Under the pieces are notes generated by a model, which made no database searches, had not been told where the DNA came from, and worked only from the letters and a program-made list of their open reading frames with translations. From NCBI GenBank assembly GCA_027019175.1, contig JALUXB010000039.1, positions 1-56,892 of the forward strand: DNA of 56,892 bases. The letters run 5' to 3'. Source of the DNA: Sulfurovum sp. GTDB taxonomy: Bacteria > Campylobacterota > Campylobacteria > Campylobacterales > Sulfurovaceae. This document shows positions 16,387 to 23,795 of the stretch, piece by piece. Position numbers and translations under genes: made by a program. Within the stretch, counting starts at the first letter, position 1. Each line of letters begins with the position of its first letter.

Positions 16387-16420
16387 TTTTGTTAGAAGGA
16401 GAGTCCACCAACATACTACC

Positions 16421-17428
16421 TTACGGCACATACGCGATCGTTGGCAGTCCCATCCCCTCTTCATAGCCGCACATCAGGTTGGCCGCAGCGACTGCCTGTG
16501 AAGAGGCACCGCGCAGCAGGTTGTCTATGGCGGAGCTGACAAAGAGCGATCGGCCGTTGCTTGCTGCATAAATGTCGCAAAAGTGCGTCCCCGCAGTGCT
16601 TTTGATGTCCACAGGCTTCTCTCGAATGCGGATGAACGGGTCGTTGGCGTAGTGCTCCTTGAGGATCATCATCGGATCGACCTCAACCTTGAGCGTACCG
16701 TAGACCGAAACCAGTTCGCCGCGTGTGGCGGGAATGAGGTGCGGCACAAAGTTGACGTGCATCTTCATACCGTGGATTTTCTCTATCTTTTCGGCAATCT
16801 CCGGTGCGTGGCGGTGCTTGAGCGGATTGTAGGCAAAGATGTTGTCGTTGACTGTCACGAAATGAGTCGTCTCACTCAGCTTCTTGCCCGCACCGCTCAC
16901 ACCAGACTTGGCATCGACAAAGAGGGGCGAACCCTCTTCAAGGTAGGGGATGAAAGGCAGTATGCCAAGCAGCGTAGCAGTCGGGTAGCACCCGGGACCT
17001 GCGGCAAGGTCGGTGTTTTTCAGCTCCTCACGGTAGTACTCGATGAGGGCATAGACCGCATCATTAAGGTGCTCCTTGTCTTCATGCTCGCAGTAGTGCT
17101 CCTCGTAAGTCTCAAGCTCCAGACGGTAATCGGCAGAGAGGTCGACCACTTTGAGTCCATTTTCGATGAGCCCTTTGGCAAAGCCCATGGAGGCCTTGTG
17201 CGGCAGTGCAAGGAAAACAAGGTCGCAGGCGTTGACGACGCCGGCCACATCGGCTTTCTCCACAGGCAGTGTTATCACTTTTTCCAGCGACGGATGCAAC
17301 GCTTCTATGGTCGTATCACCCTGTGTTGTTGCCAAATATGTCAGCTCGAACCCCGGATGTGCCACAAGTATCTTCACCAGTTCCAGTCCCGTATAGCCGC
17401 TGGCTCCTACAACCCCTACTTTTACCAT
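16421..17428 (-). CDS. argC: N-acetyl-gamma-glutamyl-phosphate reductase
   Basis: About 335 residues, normal for ArgC type 1. It reduces N-acetylglutamyl phosphate to the semialdehyde with NADPH in arginine synthesis. MVKVGVVGASGYTGLEL gives the Rossmann nucleotide motif at the N terminus. AGPGCYPTATLLG holds the catalytic Cys near residue 150. HRHAPEI and the C-terminal dimer region follow. I chose ATG 17428, which has GAGGAAAC upstream and begins the Rossmann strand, over a longer frame. It is downstream of greA on the same strand with a 71-base gap. Confidence 0.95.
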   Translation of the reverse strand: MVKVGVVGASGYTGLELVKILVAHPGFELTYLATTQGDTTIEALHPSLEKVITLPVEKADVAGVVNACDLVFLALPHKASMGFAKGLIENGLKVVDLSADYRLELETYEEHYCEHEDKEHLNDAVYALIEYYREELKNTDLAAGPGCYPTATLLGILPFIPYLEEGSPLFVDAKSGVSGAGKKLSETTHFVTVNDNIFAYNPLKHRHAPEIAEKIEKIHGMKMHVNFVPHLIPATRGELVSVYGTLKVEVDPMMILKEHYANDPFIRIREKPVDIKSTAGTHFCDIYAASNGRSLFVSSAIDNLLRGASSQAVAAANLMCGYEEGMGLPTIAYVP

Positions 17429-17499
17429 TGTTTCCTCACTTTCTGTGGACAACCACAAAGGGTTTCCCTTACACACCCTAAAATTTTAATTGTTATTTG

Positions 17500-17988
17500 T
17501 TAATTGAGCTTGATCTCTTCATACAACACCTCTTCGATGTCGTACGCTTTCTTCCCGCTTGGCAGACTCAGCTCCACCTCATCGCCCTCTTCCTTGCCGA
17601 TCAGCGCTCTGGCCATCGGCGACTGGAAAGAGATGAGCCCCTTTTCAGGCTGTGCTTCCATACTTCCGACAATAGTATACTTGAGCTCTTCACCACTCTC
17701 CTGGCAGGTCAGACAAACCGTTGATCCGAAACTGACACGCTCGTGTGCCAGCGTAGAGGGGTCGACCACCTGTGCACGGCCGATGATGTCAGTCAATTCG
17801 GAAATGCGCGCTTCCATCAGCCCCTGTCTTTCTTTGGCAGCATGGTACTCGGCATTCTCTTTGAGGTCACCCAGTTCTCTGGCTTCATCAATGACCTTTG
17901 CGATCTTGCCTCTTTCATTGGTTTTAAGGTTCTCAAGCTCTTCGGAAAGCTTGACATAGGTTTCACGCAGCATCGGCTCTTTTTGCAC
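17500..17988 (-). CDS. greA: Transcription elongation factor GreA
   Basis: A 162-residue factor that stimulates RNA cleavage by backtracked RNA polymerase. The N-terminal coiled coil carries the GreA motif LKENAEYHAAKE with the acidic tip (DLKENAEYHAA) that reaches the active centre. The C-terminal FKBP-like domain ends in GDEVELSLPSGKKAYDIEEV. The start is GTG at 17988, with AAAGGA 6 bases upstream, giving an N terminus MQKEPM as I recall for related GreA proteins. Longer in-frame starts would read through surE's upstream region and are rejected. It is divergent from surE. Confidence 0.95.
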   Translation of the reverse strand: MQKEPMLRETYVKLSEELENLKTNERGKIAKVIDEARELGDLKENAEYHAAKERQGLMEARISELTDIIGRAQVVDPSTLAHERVSFGSTVCLTCQESGEELKYTIVGSMEAQPEKGLISFQSPMARALIGKEEGDEVELSLPSGKKAYDIEEVLYEEIKLN

Positions 17989-18074
17989 GATATATCCTTT
18001 ATTCGAATTGGTTGGAGGTATTATAGCAAAAAGGTTATAATGCAAACCAACAAAGCAGCAAGGCAGGCATAGCA

Positions 18075-18860
18075 ATGAAAAAGATACTTATCACCAACGA
18101 CGACGGTTTCGAATCGGAGGGGCTCAAGGCGCTCATTGAAGCGATGCGCCCCCTTGGCGAAGTCTCCGTCGTCGCCCCAAGCAGCGAAAAGTCCGCCTGC
18201 GGCCACTCACTGACACTCACCCGTCCGCTCCACTTCATAGAGCTTGAACAAGGCTTCTACAAACTCGATGACGGTACGCCTTCAGACTGTGTCTTTCTGG
18301 CACTCAACAAACTCTTCAAAGAGCACAAACCCGACATTGTCATCTCAGGCATCAACATCGGCTCCAATATGGGTGAGGACATCACCTACTCCGGTACCGC
18401 CTCCGCAGCAATGGAAGCAGTCCTTCAGGGCATCCCCGGCATCGCTGTCTCGCAGGTATACGCTGAACACGGCAAAAGCATCGACGCGTTTGGCTACGCA
18501 CTTGCGCAGGAGAGCATCGCCACGCTGGTAGAGAAGATCTTTGCCGGCAGCTTCCCCCTGCCCCCGCGCAAGTTCCTCAACGTCAACATCCCACCCATCC
18601 CCAAAGAGGCATGCAAAGGCTTCAAAGTCACCCGTGCGGGCAACCGCCTCTACGCCCACAACGCCGAAGTACACTACAACCCAAGAGGCAAGGAGTACTA
18701 CTGGATAGGCCTGCCCGAACTTGGCTGGATGGACACCCCCGGCCACACCACCGACTTTGAAGCCGTCAACGACGGCTATGTCTCCATCACTCCCATTCAG
18801 CTCGATATGACGGCGCATGATGAGATAGCATCGCTGCAGGCGTGGATAGAAAAGGATTGA
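18075..18860 (+). CDS. surE: 5'/3'-nucleotidase SurE
   Basis: A 261-residue nucleoside monophosphatase (survival protein SurE). The family signature ILITNDDGFESEGLKAL carries the metal-binding Asp pair. GTPSDCVFLAL, VISGINIGSNMGED and YSGTASAAMEA contain the conserved Ser/Asn residues of the active site. Length is normal. Its codons are noticeably GC-rich in third positions compared with the accessory blocks, consistent with an ancestral, well-expressed gene. It converges on the toxin gene downstream, with 29 bases between stops. Confidence 0.96.
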   Translation: MKKILITNDDGFESEGLKALIEAMRPLGEVSVVAPSSEKSACGHSLTLTRPLHFIELEQGFYKLDDGTPSDCVFLALNKLFKEHKPDIVISGINIGSNMGEDITYSGTASAAMEAVLQGIPGIAVSQVYAEHGKSIDAFGYALAQESIATLVEKIFAGSFPLPPRKFLNVNIPPIPKEACKGFKVTRAGNRLYAHNAEVHYNPRGKEYYWIGLPELGWMDTPGHTTDFEAVNDGYVSITPIQLDMTAHDEIASLQAWIEKD

Positions 18861-18889
18861 TAAGGTAACGGTTTATCTGCTGCGAACAG

Positions 18890-19177
18890 TCACTGTGTTG
18901 CATAATCCTTGGCAGCATTGATGATGCTCAAAATAAGAATATCCTCTTCCACAACCGAATAGAAAATCAAATAGGCGCCAAATATCATCACACGACAATT
19001 TGCAGGAATACCTTTACTTTGACAACTAACCCCTAAAGCGGGGAAATCCAGAAGCAGTTCTATCTTCTCCTTTATCTCTTCAATGAAACTTACTGCTCTT
19101 GCCGGACTCTCCTTGGCAATGAACGCTAAAATTTCATCGAGATCATTCAGCGCTTCTTCTGAATATTTAAGCCTCAT
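18890..19177 (-). CDS. ParE/RelE-family toxin
   Basis: A 95-residue protein with the ParE/RelE superfamily layout: N-terminal strand and helix hairpin (LKYSEEALNDLDEILAFI), the FPALG turn typical of ParE, a strand pair (CRVMIFGAYLIFYSVVEEDI) and the C-terminal ILSIINAAKDY. ParE toxins poison DNA gyrase and RelE toxins cut mRNA; the FPALG and xYLIFY pattern favours the ParE type. Its start overlaps the antitoxin by 11 bases, the usual antitoxin-first arrangement. Confidence 0.88.
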   Translation of the reverse strand: MRLKYSEEALNDLDEILAFIAKESPARAVSFIEEIKEKIELLLDFPALGVSCQSKGIPANCRVMIFGAYLIFYSVVEEDILILSIINAAKDYATQ

Positions 19178-19484
19178 AGCGTTTTTTCAAACCTTCAAAT
19201 ATATCATCATGACTTTTCTCACTTATACCGGAGTCCATAGCTTTTTGTATCTTCCTGGTATATTGGCTCAGGTCATCAGGAATAGTGCTGTTGAGTATAT
19301 GGATCTCCTCTATCATCTTTAAATGCTCATACTCTTCTGTAGAGATTACAACCGCCTCAAGCTTGTTGTTTTTAAGCACACCGATTTTGTCGACATTTTT
19401 TTCTTTTATCTGTGTCATAACCTGTCCAAACTTCTTTGCAAGTTCTGTCGCTGAAATGAGTTCATTCTTTTGATAGGCAACCAT
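19167..19484 (-). CDS. Phd/YefM-family antitoxin
   Basis: About 105 residues: MVAYQKNELISATELAKKFGQVMTQI is the DNA-binding Phd/YefM fold. KIGVLKNNKLEAVVISTEEYEHL is the characteristic second strand and helix, and the C-terminal 40 residues would wrap the toxin. Two ATGs exist (19490, 19484); AAGGGA is 5 bases from the second. The protein should repress its own promoter, which carries two TACTATA repeats. Confidence 0.88.
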   Translation of the reverse strand: MVAYQKNELISATELAKKFGQVMTQIKEKNVDKIGVLKNNKLEAVVISTEEYEHLKMIEEIHILNSTIPDDLSQYTRKIQKAMDSGISEKSHDDIFEGLKKRYEA

Positions 19485-19517
19485 AATCATCCCTTTAATT
19501 TTATAGGCAATTATGTA

Positions 19518-19543
19518 TACTATAGCATAAAAAGTTTACTATA
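19518..19543 (-). promoter_or_regulatory. Promoter with direct repeats for the toxin-antitoxin operon
   Basis: TACTATA occurs at 19518-19524 and again at 19537-19543 (TATAGTA on the minus strand), 19 bases apart. The proximal copy supplies a TATAGT -10 box 34 bases from the antitoxin start. Repeats placed like this commonly serve as antitoxin operators. The rest of 19485-19647 is AT-rich and shows no gene. Confidence 0.45.
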
Positions 19544-19647
19544 ATTAAATGAATTCCATCTTACGGCTAATAATCCAGTTCGGTAGACAGCAATAAGGAG
19601 AAAATATTTTAATATTTATATATTAGAGAGGCTTCTCTTCCCTTTAA

Positions 19648-20388
19648 TCAACGACTTCTTGCCATACACTCTACTGCCCTAGATTTCCAATACTGTTTTT
19701 TGAATATCAGAAAATCACTTCCCCTATCCGTGATCTCTGAACCTTTTTTCACGTAACGGTGCAATACAACTGAGTGCTGATAATGTTCTGTTTGTGTCAA
19801 CTCAACCAAGTCACCATTTTTTTGTTGCTTCAAATGATGCAAGTTAACTTTATATCCATCTTTCCCTATGGGTGCCAATCCTTTTTTCATCAAAGCAATA
19901 TTCGATCTTGAACATTGAAAAATATCACGTTTAATTACACTTCTACCAAAAATAAAATTTTTTCTCGCATTATTAGAAGTCATTAGCTTCTTTTCAAGAT
20001 TTGTAATTCTTCTTCTTTTACTGGTTGTTTTGAGTGCTTGCTTATAGACATCATCAAGGTTTTTATTTTGCTTGATCGCACTAATAAGCAATTTGTCACC
20101 ATCTACCAGTTCATTGAACTTTCTCAGATATGCGACCTGCTTGGTTGTCGAAATTTTCGAGATCCCCATATACAATTGCATTCTTTGATATTTCCCTAAT
20201 GAAGTAAACGCTTTCACCTCATAAGGATGTTCCAACAAATATTCTGAAAATTTGGCTTTTGACATACTATATACAATTTTAGATTCTAAATATACCTTTT
20301 CAAACAACTCCATTGTTGTAACAACAAAGCCATAGGAGATAGTATTGACAATTAGTGCCATTAAGATAATACGTTTTAAGATCGACAT
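19648..20388 (-). CDS. Exported or membrane-anchored LHH-family (HNH/Endo VII) nuclease
   Basis: A 246-residue protein. An N-terminal hydrophobic segment (ILKRIILMALIVNTISYGFV) is a signal or anchor. A helical, Lys-rich middle follows (about 30-150). The C-terminal 100 residues carry the LHH nuclease signature: Arg-rich lead (FGRSVIKRDIFQC), DGYKVNLHHLKQ with Leu-His-His near 183-185, GDLVELTQTEHYQHS, and VVLHRY. LHH domains belong to the HNH/Endonuclease VII group and usually sit at the C terminus of polymorphic toxins. No secretion or Rhs domain is fused here. ATG 20388 has GAGG 7 bases upstream. The TPR/glycine-zipper gene ends 19 bases upstream, so the pair is an operon. Confidence 0.72.
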   Translation of the reverse strand: MSILKRIILMALIVNTISYGFVVTTMELFEKVYLESKIVYSMSKAKFSEYLLEHPYEVKAFTSLGKYQRMQLYMGISKISTTKQVAYLRKFNELVDGDKLLISAIKQNKNLDDVYKQALKTTSKRRRITNLEKKLMTSNNARKNFIFGRSVIKRDIFQCSRSNIALMKKGLAPIGKDGYKVNLHHLKQQKNGDLVELTQTEHYQHSVVLHRYVKKGSEITDRGSDFLIFKKQYWKSRAVECMARSR

Positions 20389-20407
20389 CACTCTTCCTCA
20401 CCCTTTA

Positions 20408-21640
20408 TTATTTTGATTTAAACATTTCGACGATGTTCTTTCTATACTCTTCATACTCCTTGTCTTCCACTTCTTCCAATGCCTCTTTGTACCACTTGGT
20501 TGCACTTTTGGAGTCATAAAGTTTTTTATATGCCAGAGCGATCCTTACCTTACACTCTGCCTCTACAGGGTTGATAGTTGTCGCTTCAAGTGCCTCAGCA
20601 AAGTACTCAATGGCCTTTTTGTAGTTTCCTTTTTTATATTCGATCAAACCAGCAAGATAATTTAGTTGAAAATTATCATCATCATAATTTTCTAAACCTA
20701 GTTTAACTGTTCGAAGTGCTCCCTTCAAATCATTATTGTCCAACAAAATATTAGCTTTCAACAAATATGGGTTAAGTGTGTACGGTTCGATTTGGATCGC
20801 ACTGTCCAAATATCTAATAACTTGTCCAACACTTTCATCTTTTGAAAGACTAAGAAGTGCTTTCATGTATTCAATGAAGCTTGACATCTCATCATTAGCA
20901 CGCTTTTCTGCTTCATTCACATACTTTTCTGCCAATGAAAACTGACCAAGGTCATATGCCAAGACAGCACCATTGATCGTATCATAATAGCTTTTGGAGG
21001 TATTAATGTTCCTAAGTGCATTTTCCATAAAGTTCACAAGATTTCGCCTATACACCTCTTTGTCAATATCACCATCCATCATTTTCTCTTGAAGTTCATG
21101 AATATTCTCCAAATCTTTTACAACCTTCTCGCTGCCATAATCCCATTTTGGTATAGGAATCTTAATTGTAGAAAAATTATGTGTACCATTCTTCGGTCCT
21201 ACAGCAGATGCTACTTGATCAACCAAAACAGCCAAAGACAAGTCAGTTACAGTAGCAATCACTACGGCACCACCAGCCATACCAAGCCCTCCTGCAGCTA
21301 AAGCACCTCCTCCAAGTACCGCTAATCCAGCTGTCCATGTTGTGCCCATCGCACCACCCAAAAGACTTCCAATCCACGTTGCTCCAGGTACTGACGCTAT
21401 TCCTCCTGTATATACTGTTGCTGCTGCCACGACAACACTTGCTGCAATGATACTTCCCCATTTAAACACGCCTGTTTTATAAAAAGGTACTGGATATACC
21501 ATGTCAAAAGTCACAGGCTTGATTTTTTCTTTATGATCTATCCAACTACTTGGATTATACCATTCTGCTTTCAATGGTGTCGAAATATTTGTTGCCAAAA
21601 GAAATACAGAAATCATAGCAGATATTGTTGTTTTTTTCAT
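20408..21640 (-). CDS. Exported TPR protein with glycine-zipper membrane segment
   Basis: A 410-residue protein with three parts. The signal peptide is MKKTTISAMISVFLLATNIS. A long glycine/alanine-rich hydrophobic region at about 60-148 (GSLLGGAMGTT, GLAVLGGGALAAGGLGMAGG) looks like stacked glycine zippers able to insert in membranes. A periplasmic-side region of TPR-like helical repeats spans about 200-400 (YLAGLIEYKKGNYKKAIEYF, VRIALAYKKLYDSKSATKWY). Similar glycine-rich segments occur in bacterial effectors and pore-forming proteins. It directly precedes the LHH nuclease gene, so it could be its carrier, membrane conduit or inhibitor; sequence alone does not decide. Confidence 0.75.
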   Translation of the reverse strand: MKKTTISAMISVFLLATNISTPLKAEWYNPSSWIDHKEKIKPVTFDMVYPVPFYKTGVFKWGSIIAASVVVAAATVYTGGIASVPGATWIGSLLGGAMGTTWTAGLAVLGGGALAAGGLGMAGGAVVIATVTDLSLAVLVDQVASAVGPKNGTHNFSTIKIPIPKWDYGSEKVVKDLENIHELQEKMMDGDIDKEVYRRNLVNFMENALRNINTSKSYYDTINGAVLAYDLGQFSLAEKYVNEAEKRANDEMSSFIEYMKALLSLSKDESVGQVIRYLDSAIQIEPYTLNPYLLKANILLDNNDLKGALRTVKLGLENYDDDNFQLNYLAGLIEYKKGNYKKAIEYFAEALEATTINPVEAECKVRIALAYKKLYDSKSATKWYKEALEEVEDKEYEEYRKNIVEMFKSK

Positions 21641-21690
21641 ACTTCTGCCTCCTTCTTAACAATAATATCATTATCTAAAATAAAAAAACA

Positions 21691-21726
21691 TGGCATTTAT
21701 AAAAAAACTTTTCTCAAAATATGCCA
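21691..21726. repeat. Inverted repeat in the divergent TPR/ThiF intergenic region
   Basis: TGGCAT (21691-21696) is repeated as ATGCCA (21721-21726) around a 24-base AT-rich spacer. It could be an operator or a hairpin. The remainder of the 174-base gap is AT-rich with no gene; AAAAAAGGA before 21815 is the ribosome binding site of the ThiF-like gene. Confidence 0.3.
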
Positions 21727-21814
21727 AATTCAAGTAACACATTTTTTTATTGCAAACTCCCTTTTGAGCCAAACACGGTAAGATAGCATAGAAAAAACAG
21801 AAAAAAGGAAACCG

Positions 21815-22456
21815 ATGCGTTTTCAGCGTTGCAAGCTTCTCTTTGGAGAAGAAAATTTCGAAAAGCTCCAGAAAGCGAAAGTGCTCATCTTAGGGGTTGG
21901 GGGTGTGGGGTCGTATGTGCTCGACTGCCTTTACCGCTCAGGCGTAAAAGATATTACCATCCTTGATTTTGATATTTATGATGAAACCAACCAGAACCGT
22001 CAGATCGGTTCAGAAGCGGTTGGAGAAGTCAAGGTTGAACGGCTTGCGCAGCTCTACCCCGGCATCAAAACGATCCATCAGCGTATGGATGTGGCATGGG
22101 TACAGGCATTCGATTTTGATCCCTACGACATTGTCATCGATGCAGCCGATACGACCAAAGTGAAAATAGAAGTGGCGAAGAAGTGCTATAAGAAGCTGAT
22201 AATGGCACTGGGGGCTGCGAAACGTTACGACACCAGTAAAATAGAGGTTGCTTCCATCTGGAAGACGCACGGGGATGCACTGGCACGCAAGATACGTAAT
22301 GAATTGAAAAAGGCAAAGTTCGACCGAAACTTCACCGTTGTTTTCTCTTCAGAGCAGGCAAAGTGTGTCGAGAAAGGCTCCTGTGTTGCCGTCACCGGCG
22401 CGGTGGGGCTTACCGTCTGTTCCGAAACGATCAAGCGTATTCTTGAGAGCAAATAG
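21815..22456 (+). CDS. ThiF/TcdA-like E1 adenylating enzyme
   Basis: A 213-residue member of the ThiF/MoeB/TcdA family. LILGVGGVGSYVLDCLYRSG is the ATP-binding Rossmann motif. ILDFDIYDETNQNRQIGS contains the Asp and the N-x-x-R-Q of the adenylation site. DAADTTKVK follows, and the C terminus reads CVAVTGAVGLTVCS. The closest named relative is TcdA (CsdL), the tRNA t6A37 dehydratase. At 213 residues it is shorter than typical TcdA (about 260), lacking part of the C-terminal region, so the precise substrate is uncertain. It converges on the coiled-coil gene with only 2 bases between stop codons. Confidence 0.82.
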   Translation: MRFQRCKLLFGEENFEKLQKAKVLILGVGGVGSYVLDCLYRSGVKDITILDFDIYDETNQNRQIGSEAVGEVKVERLAQLYPGIKTIHQRMDVAWVQAFDFDPYDIVIDAADTTKVKIEVAKKCYKKLIMALGAAKRYDTSKIEVASIWKTHGDALARKIRNELKKAKFDRNFTVVFSSEQAKCVEKGSCVAVTGAVGLTVCSETIKRILESK

Positions 22457-22458
22457 CC

Positions 22459-23679
22459 CTACTTCAACCGGTTAGTCAGCTCCTGGTATTTCTGCTGTAT
22501 CTGCAGGTTCTGGAACGGTACGATCTCGGGTACCTGGATTTTGCTCACTTCTGCGAACATCTGCTGACTTTCGGAAATAAGATCATACAGGTCGGCACTC
22601 AAAGAGACCGTTTCGTAAGTGTTTTTGGAGAGCATCAGGTTGGCTCTGGCAACTTTCTGCGCTTCAACCATCCTGTCGCGTGAGCGTACCAGGTCTTTGC
22701 GGTACTGCTGTGCTACTTTCAGTGTCAGTGCCTGCGCTTCGAGGTTGTGTGTATAGACTGCTGAACGTTTGGCGTCCTCTTCATTCGCTCTGAGGCGCTG
22801 CGTAAGTACCATCATATTCTTCGAATCATCAATGATCTTGTCGATCTTTGGCAGATAGACGTTGTTGACCTTGTCAATATACTTTTGCTGAATGTAGACC
22901 ACCAGCTCAAGCAGTACCTGGTGCATGCCGTAATAGCGCTTGGCCTGCGTCAGCTCCTCTTTGCTCTCCTGCATCAGGTGCAGTATTTGCTGTGTAATGT
23001 ACTTGAGCGTATCCATCATCAGGGAGATCTGGATAATATCATCACCATCCACCCGTGTCAACAGCACATCAAGCTGTGCATCACTCAGCTTTACACCGAT
23101 GTCAGCAAAATTTTGCCGCAACTGTTTTTTAATGATGCGCATTTTGTTTTGCAGTATTTTGTTCTCTGCTTTGGCGTCTGCTATTTTCTTGTCATACTCC
23201 GACTTGGTCGTATAGAGTGTGCTGGATTCCGGCGCACCGATACGCTTCTCGCGGTAGCTGAGGATATCTTCATTGTTTTGGGCAATCTTGGCTTTAAGGT
23301 CGGCCATCTGCTCTTTGTAGGCCATCAGATCTCCGCCGACAAGCCCCTTGACAATCTGGTCAAAGAGCGCATTAAGATCTTCTCTGATATCTTCTTTGTC
23401 TTTGCCTATCCAGGCGGAGTCAGGAGCCTGTTTAAGCTCATCGATATAGATTGTTCCCTCTTTAAGTTGACCAACGACCCCATCCCAGGCATTGTTGAGG
23501 CGCTGCTTACGCATCTCTTCATGGTTGAGCGGTTTGCTTTGGAGTGTATCTTTATATATCTGAAGGGTTTTTTCCCGTGTTTCATCGTAGAGTGTACTGC
23601 CTTTTTTAAGCAATGTATCACTCCAGTCCGCATGCAATGTACAACCTAACATTAGCACCGTCAGAGACAGACGCTTCAT
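22459..23679 (-). CDS. Periplasmic coiled-coil protein
   Basis: A 406-residue protein with a signal peptide (MKRLSLTVLMLGCTLHA). Predicted coiled coils dominate: about 110-190 (KEQMADLKAKIAQNNEDIL, AKAENKILQNKMRIIKKQLR) and about 250-350 (LRANEEDAKRSAVYTHNLEA). A polar stretch in between carries VDGDDIIQISLMMDTLKYI. The Cys near residue 13 is not a clean lipobox. I do not recognise a family; it may be a structural or envelope-scaffold protein. A TATAAT at 23712-23717 precedes it. Confidence 0.75.
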   Translation of the reverse strand: MKRLSLTVLMLGCTLHADWSDTLLKKGSTLYDETREKTLQIYKDTLQSKPLNHEEMRKQRLNNAWDGVVGQLKEGTIYIDELKQAPDSAWIGKDKEDIREDLNALFDQIVKGLVGGDLMAYKEQMADLKAKIAQNNEDILSYREKRIGAPESSTLYTTKSEYDKKIADAKAENKILQNKMRIIKKQLRQNFADIGVKLSDAQLDVLLTRVDGDDIIQISLMMDTLKYITQQILHLMQESKEELTQAKRYYGMHQVLLELVVYIQQKYIDKVNNVYLPKIDKIIDDSKNMMVLTQRLRANEEDAKRSAVYTHNLEAQALTLKVAQQYRKDLVRSRDRMVEAQKVARANLMLSKNTYETVSLSADLYDLISESQQMFAEVSKIQVPEIVPFQNLQIQQKYQELTNRLK

Positions 23680-23711
23680 ACCACTCCTTTAGCGTTCAAG
23701 TTCTTAGAGGT

Positions 23712-23717
23712 ATTATA
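23712..23717 (-). promoter_or_regulatory. -10 box TATAAT for the coiled-coil gene
   Basis: A perfect TATAAT on the minus strand, 32 bases upstream of the start; AAAGGAG lies between. No convincing -35. Confidence 0.45.
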
Positions 23718-23770
23718 CATTAGAAAGTCAAACCGAAGTTAACCGGAGAATAGTGATAGAGGATGTGAGA

Positions 23771-23790
23771 AAGGCTGCCGGAGCAGCCTT
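23771..23790 (-). terminator. Strong hairpin after ccsBA
   Basis: AAGGCTGC (23771-23778) pairs perfectly with GCAGCCTT (23783-23790) around a 4-base loop, 5 bases after the ccsBA stop codon. The T run is short, but position and stem strength fit a terminator. Confidence 0.65.
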
Positions 23791-23795
23791 GAGTA

